Assembly (NCBI GenBank): GCA_902551895.1
Contig: CACDEU010000004.1
Coordinates: forward strand, 1 to 47,950
Source of the DNA: an uncultured Pelagibacteraceae bacterium
Lineage (GTDB): Bacteria > Pseudomonadota > Alphaproteobacteria > Pelagibacterales > Pelagibacteraceae
Direction of reading: 5' to 3'
Length of the DNA stretch: 47,950 nt
Position 1 is the stretch's first letter. Each line of letters opens with the position of its first letter. Positions 1 to 10,446 of this stretch are shown piece by piece. The translations under genes were made by a program, and so were the position numbers. A model generated the notes under the pieces. That model had not been told where the DNA came from. It did no database searches and saw only the letters and a program-made list of their open reading frames with translations.

Positions 1-81
1 TTCAGTTACTTCTGCCTTATCTCCAAATTTTTTAATCTGCTCTTTTAATATTTTTGTTACTTCTGAAGGATTTATTTCCAT
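1..81 (-). CDS. atpA: ATP synthase F1 subunit alpha, N-terminal fragment
   Basis: The 27 codons visible begin MEINPSEVTKILKEQIKKF, the usual opening of the F1 alpha subunit; the rest lies beyond the left edge of the window. The alpha subunit forms the catalytic hexamer with beta and carries the non-catalytic nucleotide sites, none of which are in this fragment. The ATG at 81-79 sits directly after the atpH stop codon (84-82) with no gap, so translation is probably coupled. The order atpH-atpA is the standard F1 operon order. Identification rests on the N-terminus and the position behind atpH. Confidence 0.9.
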   Translation of the reverse strand, partial: MEINPSEVTKILKEQIKKFGDKAEVTE

Positions 82-639
82 TTAAGCCTCTATCATTTTA
101 TTTTCAATTTTTTGTAATTTATTTTTGATAGATGTATCAATCATAACACTCTCTACTTGCATTATTAATCCACCTATTAAATCTGGATCACAACTATAAT
201 TTAATTTTACATTTGATCCAAAATTTTGTGACAACTCATCTTTTATTTTATTTATTTCATTGTCGTTTAGATTTTTAGCTACTGTTAATTTTGCAGAAAT
301 TTCTCCACGATTTTTTGAACAAATCATTACAAAATCTTTTAGAATTTTTTCAACGTAAAAAAATCTTCTTTTAATAACTAAAAAATTCAAAAATTTTTTT
401 AATAAACTGTTTAAACTAAATTTTTCAAAAATTAAATTTATAACATTTAGCTGATCTTCTTGTTTATTTGTTGGATCCTTAATTAGTGAATTGAAATCTT
501 CACTTTGAGAGATAAGTTTAATAATAGAAATTGTATGTTCCTCAACATCATTTAGTTTTTTTTCTTCAGATGCAAGTTCATAAAGAGCTTGGGAATAGCT
601 TTTTGCAGAAGAGTCTGAAAATCTATTTTTGTCGCTCAA
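82..639 (-). CDS. atpH: ATP synthase F1 subunit delta
   Basis: This 185-residue protein is the delta (OSCP-like) subunit, which links the F1 head to the peripheral stalk. It has the family length, an N-terminal helical half and the typical C-terminal region ending in GGLIMQVESVMIDTSIKNKL, where the glycine pair and the D-x-S segment are conserved. The start codon is TTG at 639-637. It is supported by an AAGGA ribosome binding site six bases upstream and by the absence of an in-frame ATG near it. It is the first gene of the atp operon here, directly followed by atpA, and lies just after the terminator of the priA series. Confidence 0.93.
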   Translation of the reverse strand: MSDKNRFSDSSAKSYSQALYELASEEKKLNDVEEHTISIIKLISQSEDFNSLIKDPTNKQEDQLNVINLIFEKFSLNSLLKKFLNFLVIKRRFFYVEKILKDFVMICSKNRGEISAKLTVAKNLNDNEINKIKDELSQNFGSNVKLNYSCDPDLIGGLIMQVESVMIDTSIKNKLQKIENKMIEA

Positions 640-722
640 TTTTTGTCCTTATTAGTTATGAGATTTTAAAAAAGTTAATTTAATTAACATATGAAATTAA
701 TCTCTTCAAGCGACACATTTGC

Positions 723-757
723 AAAAAAGCTTAATTAAAGGGCTTTAATTAAAGCTT
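723..757 (-). terminator. Rho-independent terminator at the end of priA
   Basis: On the minus strand, AGCTTTAATTAAAG pairs with CTTTAATTAAGCT (one T unpaired) around a small GGG/CCC centre, and six T residues follow (A run at 723-728 on the plus strand). The priA stop codon (747-745) lies inside the stem, so the terminator overlaps the last codons of the gene. It should end the long minus-strand series before the atp operon. Confidence 0.75.
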
Positions 758-2703
758 ATTGGGTCAACATCAACCGCAAGTTTTATTTCTTTGTTATTTT
801 TGAAATTACTTAAAATATTTGAGAGATATTTTTGTATTTTATGTGTTTTCTTGGATCTAATCAGAATTCTATACCTAAAATTTTTTTTAATTTTAAATAT
901 TGGGGCAACCACAGGTCCTAATATTTTTGCATTTAAATTTTTTTCTAACTTATCTTTTAATTTGTAAGCAAATGTTTCAATTTTTTTTTCATTTTTTCCA
1001 CTTAATATAATAGATATAAATCTTTCAAATGGAGGTAAATTATTTTTTTTTCTCAGTATCAATTCTTTTTCTAAAAATATATCAGGATTTACATTTGTAA
1101 TTTGTGATATTATATTTGATTTAATATTATAAGTTTGAAAGTATACTGTAGCTGGTTTTCCTGTTCTTCCAGCTCTGCCAGATAGCTGATGGTATAATTG
1201 TAAATTTTTTTCTGCAGCTTTTAAGTCATATCCTTTTAAAGTTAAATCTATATCAATAACAACTATGCAATTTAAGTTTGGAAAATGAAATCCTTTTGAA
1301 ATAAGCTGGGTACCAATTAAAATTTGAATTTTATTATTTTTTATTTTTTCTAGAATTTCTGAAGAAGATTTTTTATTCATAGTATCGCTTGAAAAGATAG
1401 TAATTATTTTGTCTGGAAAAATTTTTTTTATTTCATCATAAATTCTTTCAACTCCAGGTCCACTGAACGAATATTCACAAATTTTATTATCATTACATTT
1501 TCTAATTAATTTTGTTTTATAACCACAGTAATGACAAAGTAGATTTTCTTTTTTTTTATGATAAACCAAATTTATAGAGCAATTGGGACATGTATGTACC
1601 TTTAAACATTTTTTACATAAAACAAATGGAGCAAATCCCCTTCTATTAACAAAAAAAAGTACTTGGTCATTTTTATCTAAATGTTCTTTTACTTTTTCAA
1701 TTGTTTTATCAGATATCCATAAACTATTTTTCAAATTATTTTTATTTAAATTAATTGTTTCATGATTTGGAAGCTTGGCGTCCAAATATCTTTTATATAA
1801 TCTTGAATGTAAATATTTTCCTTTTTTTATATTATCAAAAGTTTCTAGAGAAGGAACAGCTGTAACTAAATTAATTGGAATATTAGCAAAAGAAGCTCTT
1901 GAGATAGCCATATCTCTAGCGTTATAAATGATCCCTTCATCTTGCTTATAAGATTGGTCGTGTTCTTCATCTACAATAATAATTCCAAGATTAGAAAATG
2001 GAAGAAATAATGATGATCTTGCTCCAATTAATACTTTAATTCTTCCAGTTGCAATACCATTCCAAATAATTTTTTTATTTTTTTTGGTTATTGATGAATG
2101 CCAGATTGCAGCATTAAAGCCAAAAAATTCTTTAAATTTTTTTTGAAATTCTCCTGTTAATCCTATTTCAGGTAACAAAATTAAACCCTGAAAGCCTTTG
2201 TTTATCTTTTTTTTTAAACTATTAAAATATACAATTGTTTTCCCTGACCCAGTTGTTCCTTGAATTACATGTACTCTAAATTTATTATCATTTTTTGTTA
2301 TATCTTTTACTGAGTTTAATTGTTCATTGGAAAGCCTTATTTCATTGGGTTTTTTATATGTATTATATTTTTCTAAATCTTTATTATTTTGTATCTCAAT
2401 CGCTTCATTACTCAATAAATGTAATTTTAATGACATTCCTATAGGAACTATGTTGTATTCTGAAAACCATTTTAGAAAATTAATTGTTTCTACGTTAAGG
2501 GGTGGAATATCCAATTTTTTAATTACATTTTTTATTAAATATTTTTTATTTTTATTTTTTTCAAATTCATCCCAAACAATTCCAATTTTTTTATTTTTTC
2601 CAAATGGTACTTCAACATAATCTCCTAATTTTAGATTTATCTTAGAAGACTTATATGTAAATGGATGGTCGAATATATTTGGTAATAAAATTGGAATTTT
2701 CAT
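745..2703 (-). CDS. priA: Primosomal replication restart helicase PriA
   Basis: PriA is a superfamily 2 DNA helicase that recognises stalled forks and reloads the replisome. Visible features are the Walker A motif GTTGSGKT at residues 149-156, the Walker B box DEEH at 245-248, and a zinc-binding region near 365-410 with C-x2-C pairs (CKKC, CPNC, CHYC). The GSGRAGR-type motif VI appears as LSGRAGRTGKP. At 652 residues it is shorter than the Escherichia coli protein (about 730), mostly through a compact N-terminal DNA-binding part, as expected in a streamlined genome. It is the last gene of the minus-strand series, 19 bases after lpdA, and sits upstream of atpH as in many alphaproteobacteria. 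Confidence 0.95.
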   Translation of the reverse strand: MKIPILLPNIFDHPFTYKSSKINLKLGDYVEVPFGKNKKIGIVWDEFEKNKNKKYLIKNVIKKLDIPPLNVETINFLKWFSEYNIVPIGMSLKLHLLSNEAIEIQNNKDLEKYNTYKKPNEIRLSNEQLNSVKDITKNDNKFRVHVIQGTTGSGKTIVYFNSLKKKINKGFQGLILLPEIGLTGEFQKKFKEFFGFNAAIWHSSITKKNKKIIWNGIATGRIKVLIGARSSLFLPFSNLGIIIVDEEHDQSYKQDEGIIYNARDMAISRASFANIPINLVTAVPSLETFDNIKKGKYLHSRLYKRYLDAKLPNHETINLNKNNLKNSLWISDKTIEKVKEHLDKNDQVLFFVNRRGFAPFVLCKKCLKVHTCPNCSINLVYHKKKENLLCHYCGYKTKLIRKCNDNKICEYSFSGPGVERIYDEIKKIFPDKIITIFSSDTMNKKSSSEILEKIKNNKIQILIGTQLISKGFHFPNLNCIVVIDIDLTLKGYDLKAAEKNLQLYHQLSGRAGRTGKPATVYFQTYNIKSNIISQITNVNPDIFLEKELILRKKNNLPPFERFISIILSGKNEKKIETFAYKLKDKLEKNLNAKILGPVVAPIFKIKKNFRYRILIRSKKTHKIQKYLSNILSNFKNNKEIKLAVDVDPISFN

Positions 2704-2722
2704 ATTTTCATATGAAAATATA

Positions 2723-4123
2723 CTACGAGTGAATTTGTCTTTTTTCTACTGATAAAGCTGCTTCTTTCACAGCCTCAGAAAAAGTAGGATGAGCGTGGCA
2801 AGTTCTAGCAATATCTTCTGAACTAGCTCCAAATTCCATTGCTATAGCCATTTCTGCAATTAATTCTCCAGCGTGTGGACCTATCAAATGAACACCTAAT
2901 ACTTTATCTGTGGTTGCATCAGCTAAAATTTTTACAAATCCATCTGGTTCATCAATTACTTTTGCTCTAGAATTAGCCATAAAAGGAAACTTTCCAATTT
3001 TATATTTTTGATTTTTTTCTTTAAGCTGTTCTTCAGTTTTGCCAATTGAGGCTACTTCTGGTGTCGTATAAATAACACCAGGTATAACTTCATAATTAAC
3101 ATGACCAGATTGACCTGAAATTAATTCTGCAACAGCTATTCCTTCTTCTTCGGCTTTGTGAGCTAACATTGGGCCCTCAATAACATCGCCGATGGCATAA
3201 ATATTTTTTATATTTGTTTGATAGTTCTTACTGACTTTAATTCTTTTTTTTTCATCTAACTCTATTCCTACTTTTTCTAAATTCAAATTTTTTGTATATG
3301 GCTTTCTGCCCACAGAAATTAAAACTACATCACTTTCAAATTTTATTTTTTTTCCTTCTTTATCTGAAGTTTCAATTATAACCCCATTTTTAGATTTTGA
3401 TATTTTTTCAACTTTTGTTTCTAAGTGAAAATTTAATCCTTGCTTCTTCAAAATTTTCATAAATTCATTTGAAATTTCTTTATCCATACCTGGTGTAATA
3501 TGATCTAAAAATTCAACAATATGCACTTCTGAGCCTAACCGTGACCAAACAGATCCCATTTCTAAACCTATATAACCACCACCCACGACTAGCATTTTTT
3601 TTGGTACAGATTTTAACGATAGCGCACCAGTAGAAGATATTATTCTTTCTTCATCAAATTCTATTCCTGGAAGAGGCATAGGTTCAGAGCCAGTACTTAT
3701 AATTATATTATCAGATTGAATATTTGTTTCTTTATTGTTTTTATCTACAATTGTTATTTCAGTTGGCGATTTTAATTTACCAATCCCTTTAAAATAAGTT
3801 ACCTTATTTTTTTTGAACAAGAATTCTACGCCTTTTGTCAAAGTAATTACCGCTTTATCCTTATTTTCCATCATTTTTTGAAGATTTAACTTAACTTCAC
3901 CTACTTCAATTCCAATTTTTGAGAAATTTTTGGCTTTATAAAAATTTTCTGAAAGATTTAGCAAATTTTTTGACGGTATACATCCAATATTTAAACAAGT
4001 CCCTCCCAGAGTTCCTCTTGATTCAATGCACGCAGTTTTGATACCTAATTGGGCTAGCCTTATTGCACAAACATAACCTCCTGGACCACCTCCAATTATA
4101 GTTGCTTGAAATTTATCTGCCAT
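2723..4123 (-). CDS. lpdA: Dihydrolipoamide dehydrogenase (E3)
   Basis: This FAD enzyme reoxidises the dihydrolipoyl groups of 2-oxoacid dehydrogenase complexes and passes electrons to NAD+. The FAD-binding GGGPGG motif lies at residues 11-16, the redox-active disulfide is C43/C48 in GGTCLNIGCIPSK, the NAD-binding VVGGGYIGLE is near 180, and the catalytic dyad H445/E450 sits in the C-terminal HPTFSE. Length (466) is standard. It starts one base after the sucB stop and completes the sucA-sucB-lpdA set, so it most likely serves the 2-oxoglutarate dehydrogenase complex, possibly others as well. Confidence 0.96.
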   Translation of the reverse strand: MADKFQATIIGGGPGGYVCAIRLAQLGIKTACIESRGTLGGTCLNIGCIPSKNLLNLSENFYKAKNFSKIGIEVGEVKLNLQKMMENKDKAVITLTKGVEFLFKKNKVTYFKGIGKLKSPTEITIVDKNNKETNIQSDNIIISTGSEPMPLPGIEFDEERIISSTGALSLKSVPKKMLVVGGGYIGLEMGSVWSRLGSEVHIVEFLDHITPGMDKEISNEFMKILKKQGLNFHLETKVEKISKSKNGVIIETSDKEGKKIKFESDVVLISVGRKPYTKNLNLEKVGIELDEKKRIKVSKNYQTNIKNIYAIGDVIEGPMLAHKAEEEGIAVAELISGQSGHVNYEVIPGVIYTTPEVASIGKTEEQLKEKNQKYKIGKFPFMANSRAKVIDEPDGFVKILADATTDKVLGVHLIGPHAGELIAEMAIAMEFGASSEDIARTCHAHPTFSEAVKEAALSVEKRQIHS

Positions 4124-4124
4124 T

Positions 4125-5456
4125 TTAAAGGTCTAAAAATAACTTTCCTGGATCCTCAAGACTTTCTTTTATTAACTTTAAGAAAGAAACTGAGTCTTTT
4201 CCATCTATTATTCTATGGTCATACGATAAAGCCAAATACATAACTGGTCTTATTTCAATTTCTCCATCTATAGCAATTGGTCTTTCAACAATATTATGCA
4301 TTCCAAGAACCCCAGACTGTGGTGGATTAAGAATTGGAGTTGAAAGCATAGATCCATATACACCTCCATTACTTATAGTAAATGTTCCACCTTGTAAGTC
4401 ATCAATAGTTAGTTTGCCCTCTCTAGCTTTTTCAGAAATTGTTTTTATATTTTTTTCTATTTCAGCGAATGATAATTCGTCAGCATTTCTTATTACTGGA
4501 ACTACTAAACCCTTTTCAGTTCCAACTGCAAAACTTATATTATAATAATTTTTATATATAATTTCTTGACCTTCTATTTCGGCATTGATTGCTGGAAACG
4601 TTTTTAATCCAAGTACACAAGCTTTAACAAAAAAAGACATAAAACCAAGTTTTATTCCAAATCTTTTTTGAAAATCTTCTTGGTTATTTTTTCTCATTTC
4701 AATAATATTTGTCATATCAACTTCATTAAATGTCGTTAACATGGCCGCATTTTCTTGCGCTTCTTTTAATCTTTTTGCTATGGTTTGTCTCAGTCTACTC
4801 ATTTTAATTCTTTCTTCTTCACCATATTTTAATTTTCTTTCAGATGGCTGCGGCGCTAATCCCATTAAACTAATTAAATCACCTTTCAAAATTTGACCAG
4901 ACTTACCCGTTCCTTTAATTGATTGTACATCGATCTTGTTTTCTTCTACAATTTTTCTTACTGCGGGAGATAATACTTTTTCACTAATTATTTTTTGTTT
5001 AACAGGTATCTCTTTACTTAAAACTAATGGTACTTCCTTATTTGAAACGAATGGTTTTTCTTCAGTTAAAACTAATGGTTCTTCCTTATCTTCATTTTCT
5101 TCATTTTCAAAAATTTTCGGATTTTGTTTTTTTTCTTTATCAAAATTAATTACATTATCTGATGTTTTATTTTTAGGCTTTTCAACATTTTTATTATCTT
5201 CTTGTTTTTGATCTCTAGCTTCTTCTGATATTTCTCCCAAAACAGCACCAACTTCTACTGTGTCACCATCTTTAAAATTAACTGAAGTTAGCGTTCCATT
5301 AATAGGAGATGGAACCTCCAGATTAACTTTATCTGTTTCTAGTTCTACAATTGGTTCATCGGCGTTAATATTATCACCTTTACTTTTCAACCACTTAGAA
5401 ACAGTTGCTTCAGTAATACTCTCTCCAAGAACAGGTACTAAAATTTTTTCTGTCAT
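4125..5456 (-). CDS. sucB: 2-Oxoglutarate dehydrogenase E2, dihydrolipoyl succinyltransferase
   Basis: This is the core of the 2-oxoglutarate dehydrogenase complex; it moves the succinyl group from the lipoyl arm to CoA. Domains in order are one lipoyl domain (about 2-77, lipoylated lysine K43 in ETDKVNLE), a long acidic/basic linker, a peripheral subunit-binding domain (about 162-196, [11 protein letters not shown]) and the catalytic domain (about 210-443) with H414 and D418 in [10 protein letters not shown]. The linker carries three eight-residue near-repeats (126-149). It lies three bases after sucA and one base before lpdA. E2 of succinyl rather than acetyl type is supported by the sucA neighbour. 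Confidence 0.96.
   Translation of the reverse strand: MTEKILVPVLGESITEATVSKWLKSKGDNINADEPIVELETDKVNLEVPSPINGTLTSVNFKDGDTVEVGAVLGEISEEARDQKQEDNKNVEKPKNKTSDNVINFDKEKKQNPKIFENEENEDKEEPLVLTEEKPFVSNKEVPLVLSKEIPVKQKIISEKVLSPAVRKIVEENKIDVQSIKGTGKSGQILKGDLISLMGLAPQPSERKLKYGEEERIKMSRLRQTIAKRLKEAQENAAMLTTFNEVDMTNIIEMRKNNQEDFQKRFGIKLGFMSFFVKACVLGLKTFPAINAEIEGQEIIYKNYYNISFAVGTEKGLVVPVIRNADELSFAEIEKNIKTISEKAREGKLTIDDLQGGTFTISNGGVYGSMLSTPILNPPQSGVLGMHNIVERPIAIDGEIEIRPVMYLALSYDHRIIDGKDSVSFLKLIKESLEDPGKLFLDL
5010..5081 (-). repeat. 24-bp tandem repeat in the SucB linker
   Basis: Three consecutive eight-codon units encode [16 protein letters not shown] and VPLVLSKE (SucB residues 126-149), followed by the beginning of a fourth (IP). 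The DNA units are diverged but share the ACTAATGG-type core. The repeat lies in the flexible linker between the lipoyl and subunit-binding domains. Confidence 0.7.
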
Positions 5457-5459
5457 TTT

Positions 5460-8372
5460 TTAATTAAAAACTATATCAATTATTTCTTTTTGTTCAGCTA
5501 AATGTCTTTTCGCATAACCTGTAGCTGGTGTTGCATCAGGATTTCTCCCAATATAAGAAATTTGCCTATTTTTAGCTTTTATATAATCTAATGTCCATTG
5601 TATATAATCTCTTACTAGCAACCATGCACCCATATTTTTTGGCTCTTCCTGGCACCAATAAAATTTGGCATTTTGTGCAAATGGTTTAATTTCTTTTACT
5701 AAGCTTTTTGCAGGAAAAGGATAAAGTTGTTCAATTCTAAATAAAATAACATCATCTTTTTTTAGTTTTTCTCTAGCTGATAAAAGATCAAAATATATTT
5801 TTCCAGAACACAATATTACTTTTTTTATTTCATTATTTTTTTTTAATTTAATAAATCCCTTTGTTTTTGGATCTATTGAATGGTCCCATAAAACTCTATG
5901 AAAAGAATTTTTTTTACTAAAATCATCAATTTGTGAAACGCAATATTTATTTCTTAGTAAAGATTTTGGTGTCATAATAATTAACGGCTTTCTAAAATCT
6001 CTATGCATTTGTCTTCTTAAAGCATGAAAATAATTTGCAGGAGTAGTGCAATTCATTACTTGCATATTATCATTTGAACACAACTGCAAAAATCTTTCTA
6101 ATCTTGCAGAAGAATGTTCTGGGCCTTGACCTTCAAAACCGTGTGGTAACAATAATACTAAACCAGACGCTCTTAACCATTTTCTTTCTCCTGAAGAAAT
6201 AAATTGATCAATTATAACTTGAGCTCCATTTGCAAAATCACCAAATTGGGCTTCCCAAATAGTTAATGTGTTAGGTTCAACTAAACTATAGCCATATTCA
6301 AAACCTAAAACTGCTAATTCAGATAAAAAGCTATCAACTATTTCAAAATTTTTTTGCTTTTCTGAAATATTATTTAATGGAATATATCTTGAATTATCAA
6401 TTTGATTTCTTAATACTGAATGCCTCTGACTAAAAGTTCCTCTTCCAGAATCTTGTCCAACGAGTCTTACTGGATATCCTTCTTCTAATAATGAACCAAA
6501 TGCAAGAGCCTCAGCTGTAGACCAATCAATTTCTTTACCTTTATTCATAGAATTTTTTCTAGCTTCAAAAATTTTAACTATAGTTTTGTGGATATTTAAC
6601 TCAGATGAAAGCGAGTGTATTTTATCTGAAATTTCTAAAAGTTTAGTAGTTGAATAGCCTGTATCTCCTCTTTTGTCTTGTCCTCTTCTTGGTTTATATC
6701 TTGACCATGTTCCTTCAAACCACTCAATTTTTGGCTTATAATTTTTTGCATTTTTATATTGATCATCAAGAAGATCTTTAAATTTTTTAATCTGATTGTT
6801 TAATTCTTCAGATGAAATAGTTTTTTCATTAACTAATTTATTTCCATAAATTTTTACTGTGGATAGATGAGATTTAATTTTTTTATACATTAATGGTTGA
6901 GTAAATGAAGGTTCATCTCCTTCGTTATGACCAAACCTTCTATAACAAACTAAATCAACTACTACGTCTCTATTAAATTTAAGCCTAAACTCAGCAGCTA
7001 TTCTAGCTGCATATACAACTGATTCTGGATCATCGCCGTTAGCGTGTATAATTGGTGAGTCCACCATTTTTGCTATGTCAGAAGGATGTGGAGATGAACG
7101 GGCAAATCTTGGACTTGTTGTAAATCCTATTTGATTATTAATTATAAAATGAATCGTCCCACCAGTATTATGGCCAGGCAAACCAGACATCGCAAAGCAC
7201 TCAGCAACAATACCCTGACCAGCAAATGAAGCATCCCCATGAATTAGTATAGGAATTACTTTTTTTCTCTCTTTATCGTTATGGAAAAATTGCTTTGCTC
7301 TTGTTTGTCCCAAAACTACAGGATTTACAGCTTCCAAATGAGATGGATTATCTGTAAGACTTACATGAACTGAATTGCCATCAAATACCCTGTCTGATGA
7401 AGCTCCTAAATGGTATTTAACATCACCAGCACTATCATCATCTGAAGAAGAGTCTATTTCTCCAGCGAACTCATTAAATATTCTTTTATATGATTTTTGT
7501 AAAACATTTGCCAAAACATTCAGTCTTCCTCTATGAGACATTCCAATTTTGACTTCTTTTACTTTATTTTGACCACCAATTTTTATTATTTGCTCTAATG
7601 CAGGAATTAAGCTTTCTGCCCCATCTAAACCAAATCTTTTGGTTCCAACATATTTTGTATTTAAAAATTTTTCAAATCCTTCAGCTTGAATGATTTTATT
7701 TAAAATAGCTTCCTTACCATTTTTCGTAAATTGTAAAGCATTCTCATCTTTTTCCACTCTATCTCTAAACCATTTTCTTTCTGTTGGATTTGAAATATGC
7801 ATATATTCATAGCCAATTTTTCCACAATAAGTTTTTCTTAAGAAAGATAAAATTTCTTTTATAGTTGAATAATTTCTATTTGCTATTCCGTCTAAGTAAA
7901 TTTTTTTATTATAGTCTGATTTAATAAATCCATAACTTTCTGGATGTAATTCATCTAAATATTCAATTTTTCTTAATTCTAATGGATCAAGATTTGCGAT
8001 TAAATGTCCTCTTTGTCTATAAGATCTGACTAGAGAAACTGCTCTAATTGATCTCCTATTCTCTTCAGAAAGTTCTTTTTTATTAATTGTACTTTTTATA
8101 TTACCTTTAAGTAAATTATTTTGATCTTTATCAAAATTTGCTTGCATTATATCTAAATTAACTTTTTTCTTAATTGGATTCCAAGAAGGTCCATTTATTT
8201 CTTTTGCAACAACTTCAAATTCTTCTCCAATTTCTATAAAATATTTTTTCCAACTTTCTGGTAAATCAGAATCTTTATTGATAAATTTTAGATACATCTG
8301 TTCTATGAAAGCACTATTGCTTTTAGATAAAAAAGACGTTTTTTTATACTCTAAATTTTTTGATGATGACAT
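5460..8372 (-). CDS. sucA: 2-Oxoglutarate dehydrogenase E1 component
   Basis: SucA is the thiamine-diphosphate-dependent decarboxylase that converts 2-oxoglutarate to a succinyl group on the lipoyl arm of SucB. The N-terminus has the typical SAFIEQMYLKF segment that docks to the complex. Conserved blocks include KRFGLDGAESLIP (245-257), GMSHRGRLNVLANV (277-290) and GDASFAGQG (379-387). The C-terminal transketolase-like part contains HGFEGQGPEHSSARLERFLQ. Length (970) is normal for the family. It is separated from sucD by 34 bases, the largest gap in the whole 23-gene series, and overlaps no neighbour. Confidence 0.97.
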   Translation of the reverse strand: MSSSKNLEYKKTSFLSKSNSAFIEQMYLKFINKDSDLPESWKKYFIEIGEEFEVVAKEINGPSWNPIKKKVNLDIMQANFDKDQNNLLKGNIKSTINKKELSEENRRSIRAVSLVRSYRQRGHLIANLDPLELRKIEYLDELHPESYGFIKSDYNKKIYLDGIANRNYSTIKEILSFLRKTYCGKIGYEYMHISNPTERKWFRDRVEKDENALQFTKNGKEAILNKIIQAEGFEKFLNTKYVGTKRFGLDGAESLIPALEQIIKIGGQNKVKEVKIGMSHRGRLNVLANVLQKSYKRIFNEFAGEIDSSSDDDSAGDVKYHLGASSDRVFDGNSVHVSLTDNPSHLEAVNPVVLGQTRAKQFFHNDKERKKVIPILIHGDASFAGQGIVAECFAMSGLPGHNTGGTIHFIINNQIGFTTSPRFARSSPHPSDIAKMVDSPIIHANGDDPESVVYAARIAAEFRLKFNRDVVVDLVCYRRFGHNEGDEPSFTQPLMYKKIKSHLSTVKIYGNKLVNEKTISSEELNNQIKKFKDLLDDQYKNAKNYKPKIEWFEGTWSRYKPRRGQDKRGDTGYSTTKLLEISDKIHSLSSELNIHKTIVKIFEARKNSMNKGKEIDWSTAEALAFGSLLEEGYPVRLVGQDSGRGTFSQRHSVLRNQIDNSRYIPLNNISEKQKNFEIVDSFLSELAVLGFEYGYSLVEPNTLTIWEAQFGDFANGAQVIIDQFISSGERKWLRASGLVLLLPHGFEGQGPEHSSARLERFLQLCSNDNMQVMNCTTPANYFHALRRQMHRDFRKPLIIMTPKSLLRNKYCVSQIDDFSKKNSFHRVLWDHSIDPKTKGFIKLKKNNEIKKVILCSGKIYFDLLSAREKLKKDDVILFRIEQLYPFPAKSLVKEIKPFAQNAKFYWCQEEPKNMGAWLLVRDYIQWTLDYIKAKNRQISYIGRNPDATPATGYAKRHLAEQKEIIDIVFN

Positions 8373-8406
8373 TTAATAATTTAGTATAGTACTTAAAGAG
8401 TATATT

Positions 8407-9282
8407 TCAATTAGACAATTTATTTAATAGTGTTTTGCCAATTTCTGCAGGTGATTTTGCAATCGTTATGCCACAATCTTCCATTTTTTTTATTTTGTCA
8501 TCTGCTCCACCTTTTCCTCCAGAAATTATAGCTCCTGCATGGCCCATTCTTCTTCCTGGTGGAGCTGTAATTCCAGCTATAAATCCAACAGTTGGTTTTT
8601 TTATTTTATGGTTTTTAAAAAATTCTGATGCTTCCTCCTCTGCTGTTCCACCTATTTCACCTATAATTAATATAGATTTTGTTTCTTCATCATTTAAAAA
8701 TAAATCTAAACAATCTATAAAGTTTGTCCCATTTATAGGATCCCCACCTATCCCAATACAAGTTGACTGGCCTAATCCATTATCTGTAGTTTGTGCCACA
8801 GCTTCATAAGTTAAGGTTCCAGATCTCGATACAATTCCAACTGAACCTTTTTTATGAATATTTCCTGGCATTATTCCAATTTTACACTCTCCTGGAGTGA
8901 TAATTCCGGGGCAATTTGGGCCAATTAGTCTTGAATTAGAATTACTTAATTTTTTTTTAACTTTTAACATGTCTAAAACTGGTATTCCTTCAGTAATACA
9001 TGTTATTAATTCTATAGAAGCATCTATAGCTTCTATAATAGCAGAAGCTGCAAACTTAGCAGGAACATAAATCATAGAAGCATTTGCACCAGTTTTTTCT
9101 TTAGCTTCTTTAACAGAGTTAAAAACTGGTTTTGATAGATGCATTTGACCACCTTTTTTGGGTGTTACTCCTCCAACTAAATTAGTTCCATATTTAATTG
9201 CTTGTTCAGAGTGAAACGTACCATGTTTTCCTGTAAAACCCTGGCATATTACTTTTGTATTTTTATTAACTAAAATTGACAT
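8407..9282 (-). CDS. sucD: Succinyl-CoA synthetase alpha subunit
   Basis: The alpha subunit binds CoA and carries the histidine that is phosphorylated while succinyl-CoA is converted to succinate with formation of a nucleoside triphosphate. The protein is 291 residues from the ATG at 9282, beginning [18 protein letters not shown]. The active-site histidine is H248 in RRMGHAGAI, and the CoA-binding [12 protein letters not shown] is near the N-terminus. An in-frame extension up to 9384 exists but runs back into sucC in another frame and does not resemble the family, so the shorter start is used. It lies one base after the sucC stop. Confidence 0.96.
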   Translation of the reverse strand: MSILVNKNTKVICQGFTGKHGTFHSEQAIKYGTNLVGGVTPKKGGQMHLSKPVFNSVKEAKEKTGANASMIYVPAKFAASAIIEAIDASIELITCITEGIPVLDMLKVKKKLSNSNSRLIGPNCPGIITPGECKIGIMPGNIHKKGSVGIVSRSGTLTYEAVAQTTDNGLGQSTCIGIGGDPINGTNFIDCLDLFLNDEETKSILIIGEIGGTAEEEASEFFKNHKIKKPTVGFIAGITAPPGRRMGHAGAIISGGKGGADDKIKKMEDCGITIAKSPAEIGKTLLNKLSN

Positions 9283-9283
9283 T

Positions 9284-10444
9284 TTATTTAATCGAATTAA
9301 CCACTTTTTTTGCTGCATCAGATAAATCCGATGCAGATATAATTTCCAAACCTGAATTATCCAATATTTTTTTTCCTTCCTCAAATTTTGTTCCTGCTAA
9401 TCTTACAACTAAAGGAACTTCAATTTTAATTTCTTTAGCAGCATCCACAACCCCTTGTGCAAGAACATCACATCTCATTATACCACCAAAAATATTTATC
9501 AAAATTCCTTTTACATTTTTATCAGATAATATTATTTTAAACGCTGCTGAAACTTTTTCTTTGGATGCTCCTCCCCCAACATCTAAAAAATTTGCTGGCT
9601 CTTCTCCATGTAATTTAATTATATCCATTGTTGCCATTGCTAAACCTGCACCATTAACCATACACCCTATGCTGCCTTCTAATTTTATATAAGATAAACC
9701 ATGTTTACTTGCTTCTATCTCAATCTCTTCTTCCTCATTTAAGTCTCTTAAATTTAAAATTTCTGGATTTCTAAATAATGCATTGTCATCGAAGCTCATT
9801 TTTGCATCCAGACAAATAATTTTATTTTCTTTAGTTAAAATCAATGGGTTTATTTCAACAAGATTAGCATCTACATCAATAAACATTTTGTATATTGATT
9901 TAATCAAATTTATAGCTTGCTTTTTTTGATCTAGACTTAAATTAAATATTTCTACAATTTTTTCGCAATCTTGATCTGATATTTTGTCGTCTAAATTAAT
10001 TTTTGTGGTTATAATTTTTTTTGGGTTATTTTTTGCAACATCCTCAATATTCATTCCACCTTGATCGCTTGAAATAAATGCTATCTTAGAACTTGTCCTA
10101 TCAACTAAACATGAAAGATAAAATTCTTTTTCAATTTCAGAAGATGATTCAACATATAATCTTTTAATTTCTCTTCCTTGAGGTCCTGTCTGGTGAGTTA
10201 TCAATTTTTTTCCTAACATTTCTTTAGCTGCTGAATTTAACTCTTCTATTGTATTTACAATCTTTATCCCTCCTGCCTTTCCACGTCCGCCAGCGTGAAT
10301 CTGTGCTTTTAAAACAAACTTTTCCGTTTTTAATGATTTTGCCTTTTGTAATAATTCTTCAACTGAGTGTGAAAAAACACCTTCAGGTACAATTGCACCA
10401 TATTTTTTTAAAATTTCTTTAGCTTGATGCTCGTGAATATTCAT
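9284..10444 (-). CDS. sucC: Succinyl-CoA synthetase beta subunit
   Basis: The beta subunit supplies the ATP-grasp nucleotide site and the succinate site of succinyl-CoA synthetase. The 386 residues begin [16 protein letters not shown], typical of the family, followed by AGGRGKAGG (51-59) in the ATP-grasp fold, and the C-terminal half holds [12 protein letters not shown] and [10 protein letters not shown]. It precedes sucD by one base and follows mdh by two, giving the common alphaproteobacterial order mdh-sucC-sucD-sucA-sucB-lpdA. Confidence 0.97.
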   Translation of the reverse strand: MNIHEHQAKEILKKYGAIVPEGVFSHSVEELLQKAKSLKTEKFVLKAQIHAGGRGKAGGIKIVNTIEELNSAAKEMLGKKLITHQTGPQGREIKRLYVESSSEIEKEFYLSCLVDRTSSKIAFISSDQGGMNIEDVAKNNPKKIITTKINLDDKISDQDCEKIVEIFNLSLDQKKQAINLIKSIYKMFIDVDANLVEINPLILTKENKIICLDAKMSFDDNALFRNPEILNLRDLNEEEEIEIEASKHGLSYIKLEGSIGCMVNGAGLAMATMDIIKLHGEEPANFLDVGGGASKEKVSAAFKIILSDKNVKGILINIFGGIMRCDVLAQGVVDAAKEIKIEVPLVVRLAGTKFEEGKKILDNSGLEIISASDLSDAAKKVVNSIK

Positions 10445-10446
10445 TA

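Noticed and set aside
668-688. Second terminator-like hairpin upstream of atpH (GTTAATT/AATTAAC then T-run on the minus strand)
   Set aside because: The stem is almost entirely A-T pairs and palindromes of this kind are common in such AT-rich spacers; too weak to annotate.
4936-5463. Plus-strand open frames opposite sucB
   Set aside because: Their products are low-complexity serine/phenylalanine strings mirroring lysine/glutamate-rich SucB codons; no ribosome site or family features.
9283-9384. In-frame upstream extension of sucD (34 more residues)
   Set aside because: It lies inside sucC in a different frame, has no family similarity, and the ATG at 9282 gives a normal N-terminus and length.
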